Below, one piece after another: positions 25,416-33,672 of a DNA stretch of 55,454 nt. The stretch is from NCBI GenBank assembly GCA_949297215.1, contig CASFRV010000013.1, forward strand, positions 1 through 55,454, read 5' to 3'. Position 1 is the stretch's first letter. The number at the start of each line of letters is the position of its first letter. Source of the stretch: an uncultured Bacteroidales bacterium. GTDB taxonomy: Bacteria > Bacteroidota > Bacteroidia > Bacteroidales > Bacteroidaceae. The notes beneath the pieces were generated by a model. It was not told the origin of the DNA. It saw only the letters and a list, made by a program, of their open reading frames with translations, and did no database searches. The translations under genes were made by a program, and so were the position numbers.

Positions 25416-25979
25416 TCATAAGTCGGCTTCTTTCGCCCATTTTATTTCGGCTGTTTCGTAAAATTGGTTTAATCGAAGCGCCAGGACGTAGAAATAGTCC
25501 GACAGACGGTTGAGGAAGATGCCTGCCGGGCCCGGCAGCTGGGTGCCGGCGGCCGTGCAAAGGCTGCGCTCGGCCCGGCGGCACACGGTGCGGCACACAT
25601 GAGCCAGCGCTGCCGGCCTGCTGCCGCCGGGCAGCACAAAGGCCGCCGCTCTTTCGCCTGCTGCGGCCTGCGCCAGGTCGATGCGCTGTTCGAGGGAGGC
25701 GACGGCCTCGGTCAGCACGCGGCCACCGTCGGTGGCGAAGCCGGCCACCATGGCGCCCACATGCAGCAGTTTGTGCTGCACGCCGTGCAGAAAGCTGCGT
25801 TCTTCCTCGTCCACAGCAGTGGCCAGCAGGCCTATAAAGCTGTTCAACTCGTCCACGTCGCCGCAGGCTGCCACGCACGCGTCGTCTTTGCGCACGCGGC
25901 GGCCGTCGGAAAGCCCGGTGGTGGCGTCGTCGCCCGTGCGGGTGTAGATACGCGGAAGGGGGGAGCGTTGGGTTGTCAT
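25416..25979 (-). CDS. PduO-type ATP:cob(I)alamin adenosyltransferase
   Basis: Adds the 5'-deoxyadenosyl group to cob(I)alamin to make coenzyme B12 in the cytoplasm. The ATP-binding N-terminal motif is RIYTRTGDDATTGL (about 10-23); further landmarks are DVDELNSFIG (about 41-50), VLPGGSRPAALAHVCRTVCR and the C-terminal LNRLSDYFYVLAL. At 187 residues it is a normal helical-bundle enzyme. It would act on the cobalamin brought in by the BtuB system at the right end of this window. It begins 25 bp after the methyltransferase-like gene. Confidence 0.93.
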   Translation of the reverse strand: MTTQRSPLPRIYTRTGDDATTGLSDGRRVRKDDACVAACGDVDELNSFIGLLATAVDEEERSFLHGVQHKLLHVGAMVAGFATDGGRVLTEAVASLEQRIDLAQAAAGERAAAFVLPGGSRPAALAHVCRTVCRRAERSLCTAAGTQLPGPAGIFLNRLSDYFYVLALRLNQFYETAEIKWAKEADL

Positions 25980-25980
25980 G

Positions 25981-26001
25981 CTGTATTATATAATAGGAGT
26001 G
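25981..26001 (-). repeat. AT-rich recurring motif before the adenosyltransferase
   Basis: The minus strand reads CACTCCTATTATATAATACA followed by G, ending 1 base before the ATG of the adenosyltransferase gene. Confidence 0.5.
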
Positions 26002-26004
26002 ATG

Positions 26005-26622
26005 TCAGAAATAGTTGACGATGTAGTCCTGCTTGTTCAGTCGCTTCCAAAAGAAAGCGATGCCAAAGTCGTAAAGGTCGAACGTTACGCGCACGCGGCT
26101 GTCGGCTTTCAGGCGGCGCCACGCTTCGCGACCCGCCTGCGAGGCATATATACCGGCCAGCACGAGCATCGTGTGCTCTGCGGCGCGGGGCAGCACCGCG
26201 CGCACCACCTCGTCGAGCGCGGTGCCGGGGGCTGCATAGATCAGACCGGGAGCTTCGCGGCCTTGCAACGCTTCTTCCAGCGCTGCGGCCGACGCTTCGC
26301 GCACTTGCCTGCACGCACAACGGCGCCCGGCTTGCAGATAGCTGAGCGACAGCGGAGCCACAGGGCCCGCCACGAGCATCCACGCCGCCCGGCTCGCATT
26401 GGCCAGCCGCAGGAGCAGGCGGTCGTCTTTTTCGCGCAGCACCGTGCCTTCTCTGCGGGCATGGCGCGACAGGGGGGCGTAGGCATAATAGGCTCCGCGC
26501 TCGTAGACGACGCCCGTCACGAAGGAAAAGGCAAATGGCGACTGGATGCCATAGCCACGGCGGTGGCGGAAACGCAACAGCCACCGCCACACACGACGCG
26601 GAGAAAAGCACTGACGGCTCAT
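26005..26622 (-). CDS. Short, degenerate methyltransferase-like protein
   Basis: I choose the start at 26622-26620 (MSRQCFSPRRVWRWLLRFRH), 205 residues. The N-terminal RHRRGYGIQSPFAFSFVTGV and the C-terminal FDLYDFGIAFFWKRLNKQDY match the two ends of a Bacteroidetes protein family that I remember as SAM-dependent methyltransferase-like. The glycine-rich SAM loop and acidic residue expected between these ends are not visible, and the protein is short, so it may have lost catalysis. It heads the unit with the adenosyltransferase and DUF2795 genes; the joint placement does not by itself imply a B12 role. Confidence 0.65.
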   Translation of the reverse strand: MSRQCFSPRRVWRWLLRFRHRRGYGIQSPFAFSFVTGVVYERGAYYAYAPLSRHARREGTVLREKDDRLLLRLANASRAAWMLVAGPVAPLSLSYLQAGRRCACRQVREASAAALEEALQGREAPGLIYAAPGTALDEVVRAVLPRAAEHTMLVLAGIYASQAGREAWRRLKADSRVRVTFDLYDFGIAFFWKRLNKQDYIVNYF

Positions 26623-26806
26623 GAGGAGCGAAATTACAATAAAATCGGACACGCCTCCCCTCTTTTTCTCTTTTTCTGTCGGACAAAGCCCGCGGACGGT
26701 CTTTGTCGACGCGCCTGCTGCGTTTTGTTCTGTCAACTCTGATTTTCAAACCATCGGCAAAATCTTTAAATAAGGTTAGCGCCCGACAGTTTCTCCCGGC
26801 CGATGC

Positions 26807-26836
26807 TTGCAGCGGGTGGCAGAATGCGTATCTTTG
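26807..26836 (+). promoter_or_regulatory. Promoter of a candidate small RNA
   Basis: TTG (26807-26809), a 19-base spacer and TATCTTTG (26829-26836) fit the Bacteroidetes promoter pattern. No gene lies downstream on this strand before a terminator 40 bases later. Confidence 0.7.
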
Positions 26837-26840
26837 CACT

Positions 26841-26903
26841 GTGTTTTTCATAGTATTAGATTTAAGGTTAACAAGGTTGGGATACAGCGGTATCCCTTTT
26901 TTT
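26841..26903 (+). ncRNA. Candidate small RNA of about 60 nt
   Basis: A promoter (26807-26836) is followed by a short AT-rich stretch holding TAGTATTAGATTTAAGGTTA, then a hairpin GGGATAC (26879-26885), loop AGCG, GTATCCC (26890-26896) and seven T at 26897-26903. Promoter plus terminator with no room for a normal gene suggests a free transcript. I have a memory of very similar AGATTTAAGGTTAACAA sequences before terminators in other Bacteroidales genomes, but cannot check it. It could instead be a leader or attenuator whose downstream gene has been lost. Frames across it are weak. Confidence 0.6.
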
Positions 26904-26978
26904 ATGCCCTGACGTCAGCCGGCCGCCTAGGCCGAGGGCTTCTACGGCCGCTCCGCACGGGCAGCCGGCCGCTACCCA

Positions 26979-27026
26979 AAAAGTCATCCCGCCTCTTCAT
27001 GCCGAAGGGGCGGGATGATCTTTTTC
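26979..27026. terminator. Bidirectional terminator after rpsO
   Basis: TCATCCCGCC (26985-26994) pairs with GGCGGGATGA (27010-27019), with A5 on the left and T5 on the right, so it can stop rpsO on the minus strand and read-through of the small RNA on the plus strand. Confidence 0.85.
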
Positions 27027-27073
27027 GTGGCGACCGTTGCTCAGAGCGTGGCTCTGCGGCAGCCTTTTCCTCT

Positions 27074-27343
27074 TTACTTGCGGAGGCCGAGCGACTTCAC
27101 AAGCGCACGATAGCGCTCGATGTCGCGGCTCTTCAAATAGTTGAGCAGAGCGCGGCGCTTACCCACAAGCTTTACCAGAGAGCGTTCGGTCGTATGATCT
27201 TTACGGTTCGCTCTCATGTGCTCCGTCAGATGGGAAATACGGTAGGAAAACAAAGCCACCTGGCTCTCAACGGAACCGGTGTCCGAGTTAGACTTTCCGT
27301 ACTGTCCAAAGATCTCTTTCTTCTTCTCAGAATCTAAGTACAT
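27074..27343 (-). CDS. rpsO: 30S ribosomal protein S15
   Basis: S15 binds 16S rRNA early in assembly of the small subunit. The 89-residue length and the helical motif set KSNSDTGSVESQVALFSYRI, HLTEHMRANRKDHTTERSLV and KRRALLNYLKSRDIERYRAL are diagnostic. It is a single-gene unit with its own promoter (27391-27421) and a strong terminator; no pnp gene is next to it, unlike in enterobacteria. Confidence 0.98.
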   Translation of the reverse strand: MYLDSEKKKEIFGQYGKSNSDTGSVESQVALFSYRISHLTEHMRANRKDHTTERSLVKLVGKRRALLNYLKSRDIERYRALVKSLGLRK

Positions 27344-27390
27344 TGTGTTGTGAAATTAAGATATTAAGCTGTGCCTCGAATAAGGCGGTG

Positions 27391-27421
27391 CAAAGATACG
27401 GCGTTTCGCCCGGCCGGCCAA
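27391..27421 (-). promoter_or_regulatory. Promoter of rpsO
   Basis: The minus strand reads TTG (27421-27419), a 20-base spacer and TATCTTTG (27398-27391), 47 bases before the start codon. Confidence 0.7.
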
Positions 27422-27655
27422 GTCTTACACGCGAAAATATGCCGTAAGGATACGAATTTCACGGTCTTACGGCCGTTCTGCTCCTTTTCTGCTCCCTTCC
27501 TGCGCTGCTTTTCCCCCTGCATAATGCGACAGAAAGGCTTCATCTTTTTTCATCGGGCCGGCTCCGCCCGGGGGCTGCGCAGCGCACCGCCCGACGATTT
27601 TCCATAACTTTGCAGACGCGGCGGCTCGCTCCGCACATACGAAAGCTTCGACCCG
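27422..27655. other. Divergent intergenic region, rpsO / MBL hydrolase
   Basis: With the rpsO promoter this makes a gap of 312 bases. A TAACTTTG box at 27605-27612 could be the -7 element of the MBL gene, but I see no good upstream box. No gene or further repeat is visible. Confidence 0.5.
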
Positions 27656-28747
27656 ATGAAACACAAAAAGATGAGAACGACCCTGCTGATTGTTCTGATT
27701 GCCATGGCCGTGCTGGCCGTAGCGGCCTGCATCGTGCTCCGCCGGCCCGTCTTTGGCGACACGCCCGGCGGCGAACGGCTGGCGCGCATGATGCGCTCGC
27801 CTGCCTGGCGCGACGGCCGGTTCCACAACCGCCTGCCCACGCCCGTCATGACCGATTCGGGCGGCGGCGTCCTGGCTAATATGTACGAGTTTCTCTTTGT
27901 CTCCCGGCCGGACGTCACGCCGCTCGCCCCGCTGACCATGGTGAAGCGCGACCTCAGCCGCCTCCCGGCCGACCGCGACCTCTACGTATGGTTCGGCCAT
28001 TCGTCCTATCTGCTTTCGCTCCGCGGAACGTCCGTCCTCGTCGACCCCACGCTTTGCACGGCGGCCCCCTTTTCCTTTGCCAACCGCGCCTTCGCCGGCA
28101 CCGACCGCTACCGCCCGGCCGACATGCCCGCCGTCATCGACTACCTCGTCATCACGCACGACCATTACGACCATCTCGACTATGAAACCGTGCGGCAGCT
28201 CCGTCCCCGCGTGCGCCGCGTGATATGTCCGTTGGGCGTCGGGGCCCACTTTGAGCGCTGGGGCTTCCGCCCCGACCGCATCACCGAGCTCGACTGGGAC
28301 GAAACGGCCACCGGCCCCGACGGCATGCGCTTCCACTGCCTCACGGCGCGCCATTTCTCGGGCCGCACGCTGCGCCGCAACACAACGCTTTGGGCCTCGT
28401 TCCTTGTCGAAACGGAGGGCATGCGCATCTTCATCGGCGGCGACAGCGGCTACGGCCCCCACTTCCAGCAGATCGGCGCACGCTTTGGGAGCATCGACCT
28501 GGCCATCCTCGAAAACGGGCAGTACGACAGCCGCTGGCCCCACATCCACACCCTGCCCCACCAGCTGGGCCGCGAGGCCGTGGAGCTGCGCGCCCGCCAG
28601 GTCATCACGGTGCACCACTCCAAGTATGCCCTGGCCCGCCATCCGTGGGACGAACCGCTGCGCAACGAGCTCCGCGCCCGCGATGCCTACAGCCTACACC
28701 TCATCGTGGCCCGCCTGGGCGACATCACCCCGCTCCGCCTCCGCTGA
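27656..28747 (+). CDS. Membrane-anchored metallo-beta-lactamase-fold hydrolase
   Basis: 363 residues. A hydrophobic N-terminal segment (about 8-28) looks like a membrane anchor or uncleaved signal; AVAAC could also be read as a lipobox. The MBL fold has the metal motif THDHYDHLD (H168, H170, D172, H173), then TARHFSGRT and GGDSGYG carrying further metal ligands, and VHHSKYALA near the end. The pattern VWFGHSSYLLSLRGTSVLVD matches the UlaG/NAPE-PLD-like branch, which cleaves phosphodiester or lactone substrates. Substrate unknown. It stands alone on the plus strand. Confidence 0.85.
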   Translation: MKHKKMRTTLLIVLIAMAVLAVAACIVLRRPVFGDTPGGERLARMMRSPAWRDGRFHNRLPTPVMTDSGGGVLANMYEFLFVSRPDVTPLAPLTMVKRDLSRLPADRDLYVWFGHSSYLLSLRGTSVLVDPTLCTAAPFSFANRAFAGTDRYRPADMPAVIDYLVITHDHYDHLDYETVRQLRPRVRRVICPLGVGAHFERWGFRPDRITELDWDETATGPDGMRFHCLTARHFSGRTLRRNTTLWASFLVETEGMRIFIGGDSGYGPHFQQIGARFGSIDLAILENGQYDSRWPHIHTLPHQLGREAVELRARQVITVHHSKYALARHPWDEPLRNELRARDAYSLHLIVARLGDITPLRLR

Positions 28748-28935
28748 AACGGTCGAGCGCGGCGCTTTTTTTCACAGCCCCACCGCAAAAAACAGGAACA
28801 AGCGCACCTCTTCTTTTTAAGAAATCGTAACTTTGCTACGTGTGGCAGCGGCAATTTTGCCTCTATGCGTCTCTTCGCGGCACCTTCTCCGCCGCCACCC
28901 ACCGCAACATCCCACTCTTTAAAACAACTGTACCG

Positions 28936-29538
28936 ATGAAAAAAACTTTTTTCCTGCTGCTGGCCCTCATGCTGCTGGCCGGCTGCGAAAGCAAGCGAAC
29001 CTGCCCGCTGTGCATGGGCGCGGGCACCGTCGAGATCTTTGGCGAGGACCTGACATGCAGCCTTTGCGACGGCGAGAAGGAGGTGAGCGAGGACGACTAC
29101 GAGCGCTTCATGGAAACGAGCAACTCCGTGCGCGAAAGCCTGCGCGACCTTCCCTCCCGGGACGACGCCACGGAGCCCTGCCCCTTCTGCGGTGGCCAAG
29201 GCTCCTCCTACGGCTCCACCTGCGGCTACTGTGGCGGCTCGGGCCGCGTTGCTCCCGACGCTGCTGCCCGCGGCGGCCACGTGGTGGGCGGCGGTTCCGT
29301 CCGCGACTTCGGCGGAGGCTCTTCCGACGACGCCTCTTCCTCCTCCGACGACCGCGCATCCTCGGGCCCGCGCGACCGTCTGTGCCCCACCTGCGGCGGC
29401 AGCTCGCGCTGCCCCGTGTGCAACGGTGCGGGCGAATCGACCTCCTACGGCGGCACGCCCCGCGTCTGCCAGTTCTGCTACGGCCAGGGCGAATGCCCCA
29501 AGTGCATGGGCCACGGCACCATCCCCGACGGCGTCTGA
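28936..29538 (+). CDS. Lipoprotein with eight CxxC (DnaJ-zinc-finger-like) motifs
   Basis: Starts at 28936 (MKKTFFLLLALMLLAGCESK) with lipidated C17. The 200-residue protein contains eight CxxC motifs: CPLCMGAG, CSLCDGEK, CPFCGGQG, CGYCGGSG, CPTCGGSS, CPVCNGAG, CQFCYGQG and CPKCMGHG. They resemble the CxxCxGxG zinc repeats of DnaJ, which pair to bind two zinc ions; here four pairs are possible. A Gly/Ser/Asp linker (about 98-145) separates the first two pairs from the last two. No J domain is present. Such a cysteine-rich protein outside the cytoplasm would need reducing conditions or bound zinc. A TAACTTTG box lies at 28828-28835. Function unknown. Confidence 0.85.
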   Translation: MKKTFFLLLALMLLAGCESKRTCPLCMGAGTVEIFGEDLTCSLCDGEKEVSEDDYERFMETSNSVRESLRDLPSRDDATEPCPFCGGQGSSYGSTCGYCGGSGRVAPDAAARGGHVVGGGSVRDFGGGSSDDASSSSDDRASSGPRDRLCPTCGGSSRCPVCNGAGESTSYGGTPRVCQFCYGQGECPKCMGHGTIPDGV

Positions 29539-29573
29539 GTCCCCGACCGGGCCCAAAGCCCCACAAACACGCC

Positions 29574-29624
29574 AGCGTGCGGCACATCCCGTCTCTTCCC
29601 GACGGCGTGCCGCACGCTGTTTTT
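29574..29624 (+). terminator. Intrinsic terminator after the CxxC lipoprotein
   Basis: AGCGTGCGGCAC (29574-29585) pairs with GTGCCGCACGCT (29607-29618), followed by GTTTTT. Confidence 0.85.
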
Positions 29625-29740
29625 CTTTCCTGCCCAGCCCGGCTCAGCCCGGCTGTTTCGTCTACAAAGGGCAGATACAATTGTCTTTCAGCCTTTTATC
29701 ACAAATATCAATCGTGGTAATTACGCGTAATCCACCGCCC

Positions 29741-29819
29741 CACCAAATTTTCAGGCCGCAATTTGTCAATATCCACCAAATTTTTTCGGCCGATTTGTCG
29801 GTATCCACCAAATTTTACC
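29741..29819. repeat. 32-33 bp tandem repeat, about 2.5 units
   Basis: CACCAAATTTT starts at 29741, 29774 and 29806 (spacing 33 and 32). Between them, CAGGCCGCAATTTGTCAATA and TTCGGCCGATTTGTCGGTAT are variants of one unit. It lies in the gap between the convergent lipoprotein and GH2 genes, about 110 bases from the GH2 stop. The gap (29539-29926) otherwise holds only the terminator and no gene. Confidence 0.7.
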
Positions 29820-29926
29820 GCTTGCAGGCCGCTCTTTGTGCCTCCGCACCGGCCTGCTGCCCGTGCTCGCCGCAGGCCCGTCGGGGCTCGTCTGCTGCCC
29901 GCCGTCTGTCCCGGCTCCTCCCGCCC

Positions 29927-31975
29927 TCAGCGGTCGGTTTCCAGGTGGCATTCGTAGCTGTCGGTGCGGCGGTTTTTGCCCCGGCCGGCCACGACGCTCA
30001 CCACGTAGCGGCCGGGAGCGAGGCGCACGCCCGTCCACGTGGCGGTGCATAGCGAGTCGGCCGCGACGCGGCCCATGCTGCGACCGTTGACGAAGAGCTC
30101 GGCCTCGCCCAGGTTGGTAAACGCGCGGAACGTCTGCACGGGCCGCGTGCGCCGCGTGCAGCGCCGCTCGGCCAGATAGAGCACGGGCTCGTCGTCGCGC
30201 CAGTTGGCTTTGTAGAAATAGAAGGCATCCTTGCGCACGCGGCGGTCGAACGTCACCAGGCCCTTGTCGTTGATGCCCGGGCGGTCGCCCTCGCGGCGGT
30301 GGGCCGCGCCGAAGTCGAACAGGTTCCACACGAACGAGCCCCACACAAAGGGCCGTGCCGACAGTTCGCGCCAGTTGTCCATGTGGTACTGCGTCTGCCA
30401 GTTTTCCGGGTGCCACCACCCCGCCGCGGCGGGCCGTGCCAGCGTGTCCTGCTGGTGGTAGATGCTGGCCCCGGCGCCATATTCGCTGATGGCGATGGGC
30501 AGCTGCGGGTGGGCCCGGTGCATGCGGTCGAGCCAGCGACCCAGCTGTGCGGGCGAGCCCCCGTACCAGCCGTCATAGCGGTTCCAGGCCATCAGGTCGG
30601 TCACGAAGTTGAGCGCCCCGTCCGTGTTCGACGCCGCCGTGGTGGGCCGCGTGGGGTCCTCGCGGTGGGCCAGCTCGTTCAGCTCGCGTATGTAGGGCAC
30701 GGGGTCGTCGCCGCGCATGGAGAGCTCGTTGAAGAGGCCCCACATGCAGATGGACGGGTGGTTGCCGTGCTGGCGTATGAGCTCGATGAGCTGCCGCCGG
30801 CCTTCCTCCTTGAACTCGGGCAGGTCGGCAAAGCCCTCATCGCTGTATCCGCCCGGCCCCACAAAGGGTATCTCGGCCCAGACAATCAGGCCCAGGCTGT
30901 CGGCCAGGTCATAGAAGCGCTCGGCCTGCGGATAGTGGGCCAGGCGCACGGCGTTGGCCCCCATCTCCACCATGATGGCCGCGTCCTCGGCGTGGTGCTC
31001 GGGGCGCAGGGCGTTGCCCACCTCGCTGCGGTCCTGGTGGCGGCACACGCCGCGCAGCTGCACGTGGCGTCCGTTCAGGAAGAAGCCCCGCTGCGCATCG
31101 ACGCTCACCGAGCGCAGGCCCAGCGGGCGGCAGATGCTGTCCACCCGCCGTCCGTCGCGCCAGAGCGTCAGTTCGGCGCGATACATGAAGGGGTCTCGCC
31201 GCCCGTCCCACAGGTGGGGGCGGTCGATGCCCAGAGCCAGCGTGTCGGCCGCGCCGTCCGTCCGTGCCGACAGGCGCAGGCTGCGTTCGGCCCGGGCCAC
31301 CTCGCGTCCGCCGTCGGTCACGCGCAGGCGCACCGTCACGTCGGCCGCCTCATCCAGCGCGTTGTCGAGCCTCACGATGGCCCTCACGTCGGCCCGGCTG
31401 TGGCTCACGCTGTCCTGCACGAGGCGCAGGCCGCACGAGCCGTGGTCGAGCAGCGAGATGCACGTGGCGTCGGTCGTCACGAGGTGTACGTCGCGGTAGA
31501 GGCCGCCGTAGAAGTTGAAGTCGCCCACGAGCGGCATGAGCGTCAGGTCCTCGGCGTTGTTCACGCGCACGAGCAGGTCGTTGTCGGCCCCATAGCGCAC
31601 CCGGTCGGTGATTTCCACGGCAAAAGCGCCGTAGCCCCCGCGGTGGCGGCCCGCATGGCGGCCGTTCACGAAGACGTCGGCCACGTTGCCCGCCCCTTCG
31701 AAGCGCAGGAAGAGGCGGCGCCCCTGCCAGGCGGCCGGCACGTGGAGCTTTTTCCCGTAGTTGCCCATGCCGCGCTTATAGTCCTTGCGGCCCGTCAGGG
31801 CGTCGTCGGCGTTCCACGTATGGGGCAGGTCCACGCGGCGTCCCGCCGTTCGCTCCACGTCGTGGCCAAAGCGGAAATGCCAGTTGTCGTTCAGCAGCAC
31901 GTCATGCCGCTGTGCGGCGACGGGCAGCGTAAGGGCGGCCCCGAGCAGCAGGGCCGGCAGGAAGCGGAGTCTCAT
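29927..31975 (-). CDS. Secreted glycoside hydrolase family 2 enzyme (beta-galactosidase-like)
   Basis: 682 residues. Signal peptide cleaved at PVAA|Q22. The GH2 order is present: sugar-binding jelly roll (about 25-170, WHFRFGHDVERTAGRRVDLP), immunoglobulin-like domain (about 180-290), and TIM barrel (from about 295, FLNGRHVQLRGVCRHQDRSE). The acid/base glutamate is E417 in MWGLFNELS and the nucleophile E498 in IAISEYGAG. A short C-terminal beta domain ends the protein (FTNLGEAELFVNGRSMGRVA). Beta-galactosidase is the likeliest activity but beta-glucuronidase or mannosidase cannot be excluded. No SusC/D pair is adjacent. It begins 15 bp after nadB. Confidence 0.88.
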   Translation of the reverse strand: MRLRFLPALLLGAALTLPVAAQRHDVLLNDNWHFRFGHDVERTAGRRVDLPHTWNADDALTGRKDYKRGMGNYGKKLHVPAAWQGRRLFLRFEGAGNVADVFVNGRHAGRHRGGYGAFAVEITDRVRYGADNDLLVRVNNAEDLTLMPLVGDFNFYGGLYRDVHLVTTDATCISLLDHGSCGLRLVQDSVSHSRADVRAIVRLDNALDEAADVTVRLRVTDGGREVARAERSLRLSARTDGAADTLALGIDRPHLWDGRRDPFMYRAELTLWRDGRRVDSICRPLGLRSVSVDAQRGFFLNGRHVQLRGVCRHQDRSEVGNALRPEHHAEDAAIMVEMGANAVRLAHYPQAERFYDLADSLGLIVWAEIPFVGPGGYSDEGFADLPEFKEEGRRQLIELIRQHGNHPSICMWGLFNELSMRGDDPVPYIRELNELAHREDPTRPTTAASNTDGALNFVTDLMAWNRYDGWYGGSPAQLGRWLDRMHRAHPQLPIAISEYGAGASIYHQQDTLARPAAAGWWHPENWQTQYHMDNWRELSARPFVWGSFVWNLFDFGAAHRREGDRPGINDKGLVTFDRRVRKDAFYFYKANWRDDEPVLYLAERRCTRRTRPVQTFRAFTNLGEAELFVNGRSMGRVAADSLCTATWTGVRLAPGRYVVSVVAGRGKNRRTDSYECHLETDR

Positions 31976-31990
31976 ATATGGCGTTCGTTG

Positions 31991-33580
31991 TCAGTTCTGG
32001 TCGTAAGCGTGCTTGGGATAGTCCAGCGTGTAGTGCAGTCCGCGGCTCTCCTTGCGCTCGATGGCCTGTCGCGTGATGAGGTAGCCCACGTTGATCATGT
32101 TGCGCAGCTCGCAGATGTCCTTCGTAGCCTTCACGCGCTTGAAGAGCTCCTCCGTCTCCTCGTACAGCAGGTCGAGGCGCGTCCAGGCGCGGTGCAGGCG
32201 CAGGTTGCTGCGCACGATGCCCACGTAGGCCGACATGATCTGTCCCACCTCGCGCACGTCCTGAGCGATGAGCACCTTTTCTTCGTTCGTCATCGTGCCC
32301 TCGTCGTCCCATTCGGGCACGGCCGTGTTGAAGGCATATTCGTCGATGTGGGCCACGCTGTGGCGGGCGGCCGCCTCGGCATACACCACGGCCTCGATGA
32401 GCGAGTTGCTCGCCAGCCGGTTGCCGCCGTGGAGCCCCGTGCATGAGCACTCGCCGATGGCATACAGCCGGCGGATGCTCGAACAGCCGTCCAGGTTCAC
32501 CTTGATGCCGCCGCACAGATAGTGGGCGCAGGGCATCACGGGGATATATTCTTTCGTAATGTCGATACCAATCGAGAGGCACTTGGCGTAGATGTTCGGG
32601 AAGTGGTGCTTCGTTTCCTCCGGGTCTTTGTGCGTCACGTCCAGGCACACGTGGTCCAGGCCGTGTATCTTCATCTCCTTGTCGATGGCGCGCGCCACGA
32701 CGTCGCGCGGAGCCAGCGAGAGGCGCCGGTCGTACTTCTGCATAAACTCCTCGCCGTTGGGCAGGCGCAGGATGCCGCCGTAGCCGCGCATGGCCTCGGT
32801 GATGAGGTAGGCGGGATGCGTCTCGCCGGGATGGTAGAGGGCCGTGGGGTGAAACTGTATGAACTCCATGTCCTGCACCGTGGCCTTGGCGCGGTAGGCC
32901 ATAGCGATGCCGTCGCCCGTGGCGATGTTGGGGTTCGTCGTGGCGGCATACACGGCACCGCAGCCGCCCGTGGCCAGCACCGTCACGCGCGAGAGGAACG
33001 TATCAATCTTCTTCGTGTCGGGGTCCAGGATGTAGGCGCCGAAGCACTCGATGTCGGGCGTGCGGCGCGTCACCTCCACGCCCAGGTGGTGCTGCGTGAT
33101 GATTTCCACGGCGAAGTGGTTTTCAAGCACCGTGATGCCCGGCGTGGCGCGCACGGCCTCCATCAGTCCGCGCTGTATCTCGAAGCCCGTATCGTCGGCG
33201 TGGTGCAGGATGCGAAACTCCGAATGGCCGCCCTCGCGGTGCAAGTCGAAGTCGCCCTGCTCGTTCTTGTCGAAGCGCACGCCCCATTTCAGCAGATTTC
33301 TGATGCCCTCGGGAGCGCGCGTCACCACCTGCCGCACGGCCGCCGGGTCGCTGATGTAGTCGCCCGCGATGATCGTGTCGCGTATGTGCTTGTCGAAATT
33401 ATCCACTTCGAGGTTCGTCACCGAAGCCACGCCCCCCTGAGCCTTGGCCGTGTTGGCCTCCTCCATAGTCGTCTTGCACACCAGGGCCACTTTCCCCTTG
33501 CCCGAGGCAGCCACCTGCAAAGCGTAGCTCATGCCCGCCACGCCCGAGCCGATTATCAGAAAATCGAATTTGCGTATCAT
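31991..33580 (-). CDS. nadB: L-aspartate oxidase NadB
   Basis: FAD enzyme that oxidises L-aspartate to iminoaspartate for quinolinate synthesis. The N-terminal dinucleotide loop is FLIIGSGVAGMSYAL (about 7-21); KAQGGVASV is the conserved substrate-side motif; the FAD region continues at VLATGGCGAVYAATTNP, and GIKVNLDGCSSIRRLYAIGE near residue 365 is diagnostic. The C-terminal helical domain (about 425-529) ends HYTLDYPKHAYDQN. It works with NadA, encoded separately at 17639-18634. The next gene, a GH2 enzyme 15 bp downstream, is functionally unrelated. Confidence 0.96.
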   Translation of the reverse strand: MIRKFDFLIIGSGVAGMSYALQVAASGKGKVALVCKTTMEEANTAKAQGGVASVTNLEVDNFDKHIRDTIIAGDYISDPAAVRQVVTRAPEGIRNLLKWGVRFDKNEQGDFDLHREGGHSEFRILHHADDTGFEIQRGLMEAVRATPGITVLENHFAVEIITQHHLGVEVTRRTPDIECFGAYILDPDTKKIDTFLSRVTVLATGGCGAVYAATTNPNIATGDGIAMAYRAKATVQDMEFIQFHPTALYHPGETHPAYLITEAMRGYGGILRLPNGEEFMQKYDRRLSLAPRDVVARAIDKEMKIHGLDHVCLDVTHKDPEETKHHFPNIYAKCLSIGIDITKEYIPVMPCAHYLCGGIKVNLDGCSSIRRLYAIGECSCTGLHGGNRLASNSLIEAVVYAEAAARHSVAHIDEYAFNTAVPEWDDEGTMTNEEKVLIAQDVREVGQIMSAYVGIVRSNLRLHRAWTRLDLLYEETEELFKRVKATKDICELRNMINVGYLITRQAIERKESRGLHYTLDYPKHAYDQN

Positions 33581-33672
33581 TTCTTCCTCTGTTTAGAAGC
33601 TTGTTTCCACACATATATAAGGAACGCGCGCGCGAGGCACGGCCGTTAGCCGCACGCCCCGCGGCGCCTTTG

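Noticed and set aside
26807-27337. Open frame of 176 residues across the small RNA and antisense to rpsO
   Set aside because: It overlaps a terminator hairpin and the rpsO gene on the other strand, and shows no domain.
29741-29819. Possible CRISPR array at the 33-bp repeats
   Set aside because: The units abut without separate spacers of constant length, there are only about 2.5 of them, and no cas gene is present.
30299-32446. A 715-residue plus-strand frame antisense to the GH2 gene and nadB
   Set aside because: Same antisense effect; GH2 and NadB catalytic motifs on the minus strand settle the coding strand.
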